Source: Aphrophora alni (lineage: Eukaryota; Arthropoda; Insecta; Hemiptera; Aphrophoridae). From it: a stretch of DNA of 64,000 nucleotides. A program made the translations under genes and the position numbers. Below the pieces are notes generated by a model. It had not been told where the DNA came from. It did not search any database and worked only from the letters and a program-made list of their open reading frames with translations. The first letter of the stretch is position 1. Each line of letters starts with the position of its first letter. Below are positions 51,345-61,717 of the stretch, in pieces. The DNA is taken from assembly GCA_963513935.1 (NCBI GenBank), contig OY740770.1:95140511-95204510 (forward strand). The letters run 5' to 3'.

Positions 51345-51580
51345 GACTAATTTTCCACATAATTTCCACCAATATTTAAAACATTTATCATATTGTAGAA
51401 CCAATGTCTGAATACCCTCTCCAAATATATAATTTGAAAATACTCTACATTCCACAGCTCTTTTGATATCATCTTTTTTGGCTTAATGTGACCAATAAGG
51501 AACCACTTAAAATGTAGGTCTTGTAAAAATAAGGAACCACTTGCCTCTTGTAAATATTTTGTAAAATTAACAGTTTTCAA
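51345..51580 (-). pseudogene. Possible mariner/Tc1 transposase C-terminus
   Basis: The minus strand reads GHIKPKKMISKELWN and, across one frameshift, GIQTLVLQYDKCF then NIGGNYVEN and a stop. Mariner-type transposases often end in a block like G(I)xxLxxRxxKCxxxxGxYVEK. No catalytic residues are visible. A gaaacaccctgta block at about 51757-51770 could be part of a terminal repeat. Tentative. Confidence 0.4.
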
Positions 51581-53219
51581 GATATTCGATGTTATAAAAT
51601 TTAAATAGTCACCATTTTGAAATAAGTAAAGGAAATCGGTTGATTATATCATTTACCGTTAAAAAGATATGATGTTTTGTTATAAACAGAAAATGGGGAC
51701 TAGATAGAAAACTAAGCATTTTGGTTTTGATGTGAGTAATAAGCTCCTGAATTTCTGAAACACCCTGTATGTTTTTTTTTTAAACTCTCTGTGTATATAT
51801 TATAACATTCTCCTTGTTATAAATAATTAAATCTAAACAATCCGGCGTTTGGGAGCCAATTTATAACTAACTCTTTTGTAATTAATTTAAATATGTGTAT
51901 GATCAATTTATCATGTAGATAATTTGTGAGCAGGAAGTTTTTTTAAAAAGCACTGAGAGACAATACCATTTTTATCTAATTTATTAACTTAAGCTACAAA
52001 CAATATCAATTAATAAAGAATCAATTTACTCTAACGCACTCATACCACAATTAATCGTTCAATTCTTATCTCTAGTAATCGATGATCTTAATCTAATCTG
52101 AAATTGAAGAAAACATATACAAGCCTATTTACTCTATTCTAATTAATACACTAATTTTATAATATTAATTAGGCCTATTCAAAACGCAAAACAAAATTAA
52201 ATTTATAGTTGCATCAGTGATTTATTACTTCTAAAATTTATAATAATGAAATGAAATGATTTTTAATCTGAATCTTAACTTCATTGCTCAATTTGATACT
52301 TTATTAGGTTGAATACTGTCTCTGATATTCACTCCAAAAAGAAAACTCGGTTAGGGGTGGTGTACTTTCGTAACCAGAAAGATTAAATATTATTTAATAG
52401 CTCTAGTCTACTTATCGTAATTGTCCTTTGGGTTTATGGAATCAAGTATTGTCACGTTGTGCAGCCTAGATTTGGTGATTAACAACCTCTCCTCTGTCTG
52501 ATGTTTATCGGACTCGCTGGGTACGATTTCAGTGCATCATTAAATTCTCCTTTAACTTTATTTAACACCATACCATTTTTTTCTTTTATTCAGAATTACT
52601 TAATCACTTAACTCTCACTTCACATTGGAATCTAGAATCTTGATAATGGAATATTAAGAATGTTATATTTTTCTCTTTTTCTCAAACACACAGAACCAAT
52701 ATTCAAACTACTCAACTGTAACTAATATATTCAGGGAATCTTCTCAATAAAATTATTAAAAATTTTATAATTGTTGAATTGCTCCTTAGCGATATTTAAA
52801 ATTTAAACACCTTATACAAAGGATGTTGCTGATCTCGTCGCAACTCCAAGGCAAAGAAACAAAAAGCCCGACTTCTCCCGATCATCCCATATTTATAAAC
52901 CTTTGGAAAACATCTCCCACTTCGCACTTCCAATGCACCGCTGTTTTCTGATTGGATGAACTATTCAATTTTTTAGCCGTTGGGTGTACTGTTAGTTATC
53001 AGTTCTTATAGTGTTCAGAAAAAAAACTGTCTACATAATTTCTAGCATGAAACCTCGATCGTTGTACAGACTTGTTCTGTTTTTTTTTTTTTTATTTGCT
53101 GTACGTCTTCAATGTTTAACAGCTAACCAATTTGGTTTCACTAATCTTTGATTCAATTATACTGTTCTACTCGTTGTACTACTTAATAATAACATTTATC
53201 CTGAATAATATTAAAATAT

Positions 53220-54011
53220 ATGTAATGTTGCAATGATATGAATATGACTAACAATTCTGACTCAATGATGGATATAACAGATGATGATAGGTATACTTCC
53301 AGGTTCAACTTAGGAACAAAGACACCTGTGCCAGAATTATTGGTGGCAAGACCCAATAATCCAAGTATCCATCAGTGTGAACTTGTAAACTGCCCTTATA
53401 TTTTGTGTCATTTATCTCCAATGTAGCTTGCCATGGAAACAATGAACTATCTTCTTTAGTACTTTACTATTAATGTTAGGTGCAGTCCCATGTACAGGGT
53501 AGTATTGGGTTGGACTGGTGGAATGGTCTGTACAACATGATTGCCATATTTAGCCACAAATTGGGAGATTCTAAATTAGGATAGGTGTTTTTTTCTCTAG
53601 GATAGAATGGTGTTATTAATATATGTATGTATATATATATATATATATTCCGAGTTTGATATGTGACATTATAGGTTTGATGTCAGTTCAATTTGCATGG
53701 CATTGAGACGTGTGGTTCTGAAATATCCCAAAAAAGTGCATAGCGCTGAGTTCTGTAGTTTCGAGATTTCTTAAATGAGTCAGTGCTACGATGCCCCAAA
53801 CCCATATCCATAGGTAATTTTTGGCCTTATATATTGTAAATATAGTTGTCTCAAGACTATTGTATTTACTCTCCATGTTCTATTTGCCACAACCTTTATT
53901 AAATTAATTCTATTTAAGATTCTAGCATTTATTGAGGAAATGCAAGCATTCCAGAGAAACTTCTCATCCAGAGTACTTCATTCCCAGGATTCTAGGAGTA
54001 CTGGTTGTAAT

Positions 54012-54109
<98 letters not shown>

Positions 54110-55600
54110 TTATGTTTGGTCAAATATTTTAAAATTAAATCATGTAGTAAAGACCATGCACTCTGACTTGGTTTTCGAAATTTCTAGTCTCCATTTTTCA
54201 GCCTACTGTACAATGCTGTCTAAGCCTTTGTTTATGTTATCCAAAGCAATATCTTTGTTGTTTTTTTGTTTTTGGACCACAATGTGATCTCATCAGCATA
54301 AATTATAGCTTTGATGTTAGAAGACAAGACTGTCGTATAAGTTCATAATGCATGATGTTGAACAGATTTGTACTTAAAACAGACCCTTTGGGATAACATT
54401 CTCAACTATTTTAGGTTTGGAAAATGTGTTGTTGATTCTGGTTTTAATCTTTCTGTTTTGCAAAAAGGTTTGGATAAACTGAACCATCTTGGCTCTTAAT
54501 TCAAATTTAGCAATTGATGTATTAAAGAGGAGGGTAAAACCCTGTCAAATGGTATATTCAAAGTCAAGCATTACGGATACTGTAACTTCCTATTTATTGA
54601 ACCCCTAGTAGATAACATCTGAAAATTAAAGAGAGTCAATTGTACCTCTATGTGGATGAAAACCAAACTATTTTTCTGCCAACAACTTCAGTTTCTCCAA
54701 CCGCCAATTATGTATATTATTCACGGCTCTCTCCATTAGTTTCCTTAGGCATGACAGGAGCAAAATAGGCCAATAGGATTTAATTATATCCTTACCTTTA
54801 TTTGGCTTCAATAGGGGAACAATAATGGCAATCTTCCACACCTCTGGATATGATCCTTTTGTCCATTCATTGAACATTTTAGTTATTTCATTCAACAGAT
54901 CCACAGAAGCCTTCTTAAGCATACCATTTTGGATACAATCCTCCCCAGGTGTTGATCTTTTAAGTTGACCAATAGCTTCCTTCACCTCACCTATACTGAT
55001 TTTGTAGTTGAACATGTCCTGATAACGGAACAGATTGAAAAGATTGCATTTCATGTTTTATTCTTCTTTTGTCACTGATTTAGGGAAAGACACTTTTCTT
55101 CACGTTTGCCTCGGTATTTGGTTAGTGAAGCATTCTGAAATCTTATCTTCCTCCTACACAATATATACCCACAAATCATCCCTAACATAAGCAATCTTTG
55201 TGCAGGTCTTCCCCCCAATTGCTTTAAAATGTTTCCATCCTCTGGCAGCAGGAGTGTTAATACTAATTCTACTCACAAATTGTTTCAAACTATTTCTCTT
55301 TACAAGTCAAATCAATCTTTTGGCTACAGGCTTCTTTGTAATTAACCCTATTTACCACTTGTGCCTGGCCCTCTGCCTCTCTCTTCTTGCGTATACAGTT
55401 TCCTCATACCATTAAATATTCATAGTTTAGTTTTTATCATGTTCTTGGATATGTGTTTTTCAACAGTTTTTATGAGAATTTGGGTAACACATTTATTTCA
55501 ATCATCAAAGCAGATGATAGACACTAAATTTTTCCTCTCTTCTCTGAAAGAGTTCCAATCTGCCAATTTGTGATTGAAGGCAAGTTATTTTTGAGAGATT
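53220..55600 (-). pseudogene. I-superfamily LINE ORF2 relic: RT, connection and RNase H
   Basis: On the minus strand, high to low: WNSFREERKN (near 55560); a long clean RT segment (54668-55054) with GEDCIQNGMLKKA, VWKIAIIVPLLKPNKGKD and PILLLSCLRKLMERAV; QFGFHPHRGTIDSL-like with a stop; motif C as IIYADEITLW (normally YADD); a thumb/connection segment at 53688-53876 with WGIVALTHLRNLETTELSAM; and RNase H pieces QVHTDG, SGTGVFVPKLNLE and IIESELLVIFISLQ at about 53230-53440. RNase H downstream of RT points to the I superfamily. Stops, frameshifts and a microsatellite at 54.0-54.1 kb show it is dead. The 3' end is missing. Confidence 0.85.
54015..54102. repeat. Compound (CT)n-(TA)n microsatellite
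   Basis: About 21 CT units join about 22 TA units, inside the LINE relic. Overlapping open frames (SLSLSL, YIYIYI) are artefacts. Confidence 0.97.
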
Positions 55601-55726
55601 AATTAACAAGTTTGCTTCTGCAAGGGCACAATCTATGGTTCACTTACATGCTAATTTTTTAAAATTATTATTTGTACTTTACATAGTTTAAATTAAATTA
55701 TTGTAAAAACACAAATTCAATATATT

Positions 55727-55731
<5 letters not shown>

Positions 55732-55799
<68 letters not shown>
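55732..55799. repeat. (AT)n microsatellite
   Basis: A pure AT tract of about 34 units between the LINE RT relic and the piggyBac-like relic. Confidence 0.97.
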
Positions 55800-55801
<2 letters not shown>

Positions 55802-56079
55802 TGTACATGTGTGTCCTCAACATATGGTTAGATTTTCTATACTCTGTGCTGTGAATGCACATAAGTACCCAATTATTATTTATTGAATAAGGAGGGAAAT
55901 AATATTGAAACTTACAAAGTAATTATTTTAAAATATGACATATTAACAAAAACTTTATTAGATTAAATTACAGTATTATCAAAATACTACCAAAAATATA
56001 TGTTGGAAATCTTAAACATTACATAAAATTAGTTATTAATAGGAACATAAAACATTGAATAACTTTAAAGTTCTACTTT

Positions 56080-57770
56080 TTAGTATGGAAATTCAAGAAA
56101 TAAATCTCTAAACACAAGGCTGGTTGGTCTAGACAGAGATAAATGGTGTCCTTTTGTCATACAGCTTTCTTGTATTCTCAGTATTTTCTTGCAAAGTGTT
56201 TCCCATTACGTCCAATTGGACATTTTGTTGGCATATGGTCTGGATTTGACACGGTAGAAGGAACAATAATTACTTTTGGTGGCAAAAATCAATGAATAAT
56301 TTCAACATTATAATCATATAAGTTCATCTTATTTCCTACACAAAATTTGTTGTACATAAAAAAAAGAGTTCATATTAAACATTTGAAGGTAATGAAAAAT
56401 ATTGTTTTACAACCGAATGGTTTTTCTCCCACTGGGGGTTCATGGCAATTGACTCTCGATATGTAGGTGTTATACTGAACAATTAGCAAAGGTTTTATTT
56501 TTAAATTTTTTCTTTTGTCAATAAATTTCCCCAATTTATTTACTAATTCAAACACATTAGAATTTATCTTCTTAATTCTAAGGTACAAAACATCTTGCTT
56601 ATCGCGCCATTTCCCAATCATAATTCCTTCCTTCGAGCACTTGCACTCAGTTTTCCCCTTTCTTATTTTTTCTTTTGTCACTTCCGATGGTGTATTTTAA
56701 CTGTATGCCTGTATAGTCCTGGTGAGTTATTTTCTCTAAACTTTTTTTCCGAGATCATAAAAATTGTCGGTAATTCAAATGTCCCTTGATACACTTTTCT
56801 GTCATAAGATACACCACAATATTTTTCGCATTTCTTTTACATATATTATTTTAGCTATTGCATCAAGTTTACATGTATAGACATTGTTTTTAGATGAAGT
56901 CCATCAGGTTCTGTTAAAATATACATGTTGCTGTTTCCCTTTAATATATTGCCGGAAAAGTAGGCAGGCTTTCCGCAAAACCATTTACTCGTATAATGAT
57001 AATTCTTTTTTAGGATAGTAAGTTCGTGTCATTTTCTTATTAAAATAGTCCAGTACTAAAATCACTTTGTATAACCTGTCAGTTGGATGTCAATCACTTT
57101 TGTTTGGATATTCACAAAATTGGAAACAATGTAAAATATTCAGAAAACGATCTCTACTCATGTAATCAGGAAAGCAGGAATCAAATAATCAATCTTTCTT
57201 TCAACAGTCTTGAAGTCTTGGTAAATTTAAAGTTCCTGTATCCAAAATTACTCCTAAAAACACTTTAAATTCATTTACAGTTAAATCCTTTCATATATTT
57301 ATTCATGAATGATGTTTAGGTTGTCCAGAAATAAATAATTCCTCTATATATTTTTTGGTACATTTCATTATGGACTCAAGGAAAACATCTTCAACAAGGA
57401 ATGAGATATAATCAAATAGTTTGTTACCTGGCATAGGTACAAGTTGGCCATTTTGTGTATTAAATGAAATTATTCATTTTACTTCCATTACTATTCTAGA
57501 GAACATTCCTGTTTGTATTATGTTCTAAGATAGAAGAATTTACTGAAATTGTCCTTATATGGTCCGTTTCTTCTTCTAATTCAGACTGATCCGATGATTC
57601 ATTATATGTTAATATATTTTCTTCATTTAACAAAAATTGTTCATCATTGGAACTTGAGAGAAAAACAATTAAATTCACTCACTGTTAAGTTATTAATATC
57701 AATAAAATCTTGATTGTTTATATCTAATCTACATTTTTTATAACTGAAAGGATCTACCGCTCATTTTACT
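56080..57770 (-). pseudogene. piggyBac-like transposase relic
   Basis: Minus-strand order, high to low: a start region MSGRSFQL near 57755; an acidic N-terminus (SSSNDEQFLLNEEN, DQSELEEETDH; 57496-57678); LTVNEFKVFLGVILDTG and NLPRLL near 57250; EGIMIGKWRDKQDVLYLR and IVQYNTYISRVN (56370-56681), matching the piggyBac blocks KWKDKRDVxxLST and VxxYNxYMxGVDxxDQ; then PTKCPIGRNGKHF and DQPALCLEIYFLNF, the site of the C-terminal cysteine-rich domain with most cysteines lost. The GVD of the last catalytic motif reads RVN here. Many stops. Flanking TTAA duplication and terminal repeats were not convincingly found. Confidence 0.75.
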
Positions 57771-57979
57771 CATTATTTTATAATAATTGGTAACCGAATA
57801 AACTATTCGATAACACAGTATGATATCCAGTACTAGACTGAGCTATTTGTGTCAACTGTAAACTCATGACACTATAGTCTCTCGCCAAATTGAGATTACA
57901 GCTGAACATGCATGTTCATCTATAATACAGGCACAGACAACTTTGGGTGTGGAAGTGCGTCTATAGCAGCAAATGTGTT

Positions 57980-58640
57980 CATGCCAGTAGTTGTTTTTAA
58001 TAGCAAATGATATGTTTACATATTAAAACCCACTTTTGCTTACTTGGTGAGCAGGAAGAGACCTGCTGATAACAAGTCAAGGTCAATGATACTGTAGGCC
58101 CTAAGCTCGCTGATTGGTAAGTCATTATTTTGTCTCCATTTAATAGAATTGGATTATTATCTATTATCCACATGTAAATACAATTCCTCTTTGGTTTACA
58201 TTTCCATTGCTCCAAAATTGATGGTTGTCATTAAATTTACCAATTATAAGATAAAACTTAACATTAAGTTTCATGTTGTTTAAAAGTTCTTTAAAAACAG
58301 GTCCTAGGTGCTATGTAGACATTTATCAATTTTACTGCACTATTCTTCATCAATTGAATTATCATTCTAATCTACTATTCTCTAAATACTATTCTGTATT
58401 TATATCTTAACTTTATTGACTAGTAAGGAGTTATTGACCAGAGTAGCAATACTGCCTCTGCATCTCTCAGTCAGAGAGAGGTTATACATTATTTAACCAG
58501 TAAATATAGGGGTGGCTTATCTCACCTCTTTTCAGATACATGCAATCTTGATTTTGGATTATTCAATTTCTTGCCTCATCTCATATTCCTTTTTCGTCAG
58601 GCCTCTTGCATTAGACTAGAAGATGTTCACTTCACCATAA
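57980..58640 (-). pseudogene. LINE APE-type endonuclease relic, probably 5' part of the same LINE
   Basis: The minus strand from about 58625 downward reads NARGLTKKEYEMRQEIE, IKIACI, RGSIATLVNNSLLVNKVKI, NSAVKLINVYIAPRTCF, INFGAME/SNGNVNQRG, then IIDNNPILLNGDKIMTYQS and GPTVSLTLT. These track the endonuclease blocks of I/Jockey-type LINEs: QWNARSL, KxDIACISETW, GGVATLV, INVYxAP, GDFNAHHxxW and DLTL. Several frames are used. The strand and order (EN upstream of the RT at 53-55 kb) fit one LINE interrupted by the piggyBac-like element. The C-terminal frame stops at 57997, beside a TTAA. Confidence 0.7.
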
Positions 58641-59183
58641 AAAGAGTTTTGTTTTAAGCTATGAATGTTTATTCCTTCTCTTATGGTGCTCTTTCCCGTC
58701 TATTCCCAACGATATGTGATGTCCTTTTATTTTTGCTTCCTTTAGATGTTTAACTAAATTAATAGCTTCAGGTCTTGTTATAAAACAATCATATTTCCAC
58801 CCTTCTTAGGCTATATTTCCCCTTTTGCAAATTACAAAAGACTTGACTTTTTTCTTATTTTTTGAACTGAGTTGTCTTTTCCTTCCCATATAATAACCCT
58901 TTAAGTTGGTTTGGATAGATTTTTGTTGTATTTAAGTCTAGGTAGTCTTATTAAACTTAGTAACTTTAGTTTTTCTCTTTTTTCTTGTTTTTCTTTGGTC
59001 TCTGCTAATCAAAATCTGTTTTGTAGACAGCTTATGCTGATGTTCAGTTCACTGTAATGCAATTTATCCAGGGAGATTCATGAATGAGAATGGTTCTTCA
59101 CCCATTCTGTTCTGTTTTAAAACTGATGTTGTTTTAAAAGTTACCATCTTCATCTCTGTATCATGTGAGAAAAGTGGAAGCAC

Positions 59184-59368
59184 CATGGACGTACCCAGCG
59201 TGGGGCAGGGGGGCAGCTGCCCCCCCTGGAAGTAAAAAATAAATCTTTATTATACATTTTGTTGCTGGAATTTAATACAATTCTTGAAATAACTATTTTA
59301 ATAATCAATTGTATATTAAATGACCAAGCTTGCCCCCCCCCCTAGTTTTGATCCTGGGTACGCCCTTG
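59184..59368. mobile_element. hAT-like MITE with perfect 8-bp target duplication
   Basis: This 185-bp element is flanked by GGAAGCAC on both sides (59176-59183 and 59369-59376). Its inverted termini are catggacgtacccag and, reversed, caagggcgtacccag (13 of 15 identical). Both ends are followed inward by G/C runs. An 8-bp target duplication with short termini starting CA is the hAT signature. The interior is AT-rich and non-coding, so it is non-autonomous. Confidence 0.88.
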
Positions 59369-60588
59369 GGAAGCACTGTCAATTTACTAGTTTTTATGTT
59401 CCGTGATAAGCATTTTTGCACTCAGCTTAAGGATAATTTTAACAATGTGATATAATTATGTACAGAATAATTCTTGAAAATTATAAAAATTTGTGAGAAA
59501 GTGATGAAACCAAATATGGAGGTACACACAAATTTTTTTTGTGTTTATGATCTGCATTACATTATCAAATGACAGATAGCCACCAACTCTGCTCGTGAAC
59601 ATCTATGTTTTCATTGCCAACATTAAATACTGTCCAACCCATTCTATCACTCACTGCATCTTCACTTTGGTAACTAATCTCTGCTAGTTTCCCATATCTT
59701 GGATGCAAAAAACAAATAATAGTTCGTAGTTCATGTTTGGCATGTCTTTCAGTTATCTTAAACGTATAAAACAAACTGTAAACATATAAGACAAAAAGTT
59801 TTACTCTAGTAATGACATCTGTAGTCAACATATATGAAAGAGCTCAGTATGCTTATGCATAGAGACAACCAAAACACTCTTACAATCACATTTGGAAACA
59901 GTATTTATTTTCAGAACACACTTCATATTAATAATTATTTTAACAACTATAAGATTTTATGATATTAATTTTATACTACCTAATATGATTAAGTTTTAAT
60001 AGAAAACAAACATTTCCAAAGTTCCATGTTAAATTATTGCTTTGTCTCCAGTAATTTCATCCTGTAATTTAAACTGTGTGATGCCATTTTGTCACCCACT
60101 TTCAGTATGTGTTTCCTTCTCAAACCTTCTGCAATTTCTAAAGTAGGTTACTGAATATATGTTTAATCAAAGTAATAGAAAATATTTTCTGACTTTTTGA
60201 GGAAAATTTGTATTTTTTTCGTACCTTATTGTGAATACAGAACTTTCCCCTTCTGTACATCTTAAATAAGATTTACATTCAATCTATATGTTGTTAAGAA
60301 GAACATACATTAAACAAATATATATTAATAAATAAACAACATATTTTACCAAAATTATCAGAACACTAATTTATGAAGTTGGGATTTGAACAAAGTAAAA
60401 AAATCACCTTCATAATATGCAGAATTTAGGGTGCTAAGGTCGTTAATAAACTGTTATTTAAAGATTACTTGAAAATAAACTGTTATTTAAATGTTACTTA
60501 TAAAACCTAAAAAGGTAAAACATTGTCATTTATTTTTAAAAGTACAAATAATAATATTTCTTACAATAAAGTTGGACTTTACTTCCAG

Positions 60589-60993
60589 GTACATCTGATC
60601 TGCATGCCACCCAGTAGTGACAATATCTGTAAACAATCTGCGCAATACCATTTTGTCAATGATTATTTATATCGCCCAATAAATGCAGAAGAACACCAGA
60701 ACAAACCTAATGTATCTTTAAGATATGCAGATAGATATTATCCAGAGAATTACTATGAGGAAGGTGAGGAGAGTCACCCTGCACCATCATCTGCTCCAGT
60801 ACCAAGACCCCGTCCTCAGCAATATCAGCAACAGCTGTTGAGGCCTTCACCAACTCCTCAACAGTACCGCCAGACACAGAACAACCAAGTGTTTCATTCT
60901 CCAGAGGAAGTAAATATTCCTTTACAACAAAGAAGACCCACTAGCCAACCTAACAGAAATTATCCCCAGAGCAGCCCACAATTTGATTTTTAA
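60589..60993 (+). CDS. Chitin-binding (CPAP1-like) protein, coding exon 4: end of the CBM14 domain and C-terminal tail
   Basis: This last coding exon encodes residues 235-368 and the TAA stop at 60991. It is entered by a ttccag acceptor (60588) in phase 0. VHLIC and DNIC supply cysteines five and six (residues 239 and 248), giving C4-x12-C5-x8-C6 across the splice junction and completing the chitin-binding domain. A conserved-looking block follows (YHFVNDYLYRPIN), then an acidic, Tyr-rich patch and a Pro/Gln/Arg-rich tail with several PTPQQYR-like motifs, ending QFDF. No transmembrane helix or GPI signal is visible after the domain, so the product should be secreted. The intron placed between cysteines four and five is strong support for the exon 3-exon 4 pairing. 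Confidence 0.94.
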   Translation, partial: VHLICMPPSSDNICKQSAQYHFVNDYLYRPINAEEHQNKPNVSLRYADRYYPENYYEEGEESHPAPSSAPVPRPRPQQYQQQLLRPSPTPQQYRQTQNNQVFHSPEEVNIPLQQRRPTSQPNRNYPQSSPQFDF

Positions 60994-61509
60994 TAATTTA
61001 ATATAGTTAAATATAAGCTTTCAAGTATAGACTAGTAATGTGGGTGCTACAATATGAAAGAACTGATAACTTAAAAAAAGTACCAATCATACTATGTGTA
61101 GTGAAGTACTAGAGATGAACTGTCCTTTCTAAATAAGTAACAATTATGATTTCTAACTTTTAATTATTAAAATTGCTCATTTTTAAAAACAATGTCAAAT
61201 TCTTAAATACTTAAAAGTATTAAATTTAAGGTTTTGAATTTACATTCATTAAACACATAGCAAAATTAAGAATGTGTCATTGGAATAGGTATATTTTTTG
61301 TCAAAGTAAAATAATTTATTTTACATTTTTTTTATATATAAATGCTAATTTTATTACATATCATAGTAAAAAAAAAAAGTTGTTTTAAGTATTTTGACAA
61401 TGTAAGAAGCAAGAAATTTAGATTTGATTGTTACTTAACAACCAATACGAATTATTTCATAAAAGCAATTCTTTTTAACTGTTGCTGAATATTTTTGCAC
61501 ATTAATTGA

Positions 61510-61515
61510 AATAAA
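61510..61515 (+). terminator. Candidate poly(A) signal
   Basis: This AATAAA lies about 0.5 kb after the stop codon. It is the first canonical hexamer I found downstream, and a second lies at 61712-61717. Either could end the chitin-binding gene transcript; in AT-rich DNA chance hexamers are frequent. Confidence 0.4.
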
Positions 61516-61711
61516 ATATGATGGTCATGTGCAACTGAAAGGAACCAATGATATTGAAAATATGTTGTTGTTAATAGTTACTTATTGTAACATTAAAATA
61601 TAAGTATTAAATCTGCAATAATTATAACTTGCACTGTAAATTCTTTAGGATACTTGATACTTCGTTATTTAAATAATTACATAATATTATCCAATAACAA
61701 GCACAAATTGA

Positions 61712-61717
61712 AATAAA
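61712..61717 (+). terminator. Second candidate poly(A) signal
   Basis: This AATAAA lies about 0.7 kb past the stop codon and would give a longer 3' UTR. It is not distinguishable from the upstream candidate by sequence alone. Confidence 0.3.

Larger units (their letters stand above)
49169..60588 (+). other. Intron 4 (about 11.4 kb), splitting the chitin-binding domain
   Basis: The donor is gtaggc and the acceptor ttccag, phase 0, between cysteines four and five. The second half is mostly antisense transposon relics (LINE, piggyBac-like) plus an hAT-like MITE. 50.1-51.3 kb and 51.8-53.2 kb are AT-rich with nothing recognised. A minus-strand frame at 59565-59831 (88 codons, ending WWLSVI) resembles no family I know. 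Confidence 0.85.

Noticed and set aside
53932..54287. Plus-strand frames over 54.0 kb
   Set aside because: They are created by the compound (CT)n-(TA)n microsatellite inside an antisense LINE relic.
59565..59831. 88-codon minus-strand frame ending WWLSVI
   Set aside because: It looks slightly protein-like, but I recognise no domain and it lies among transposon relics; not strong enough to call a gene.
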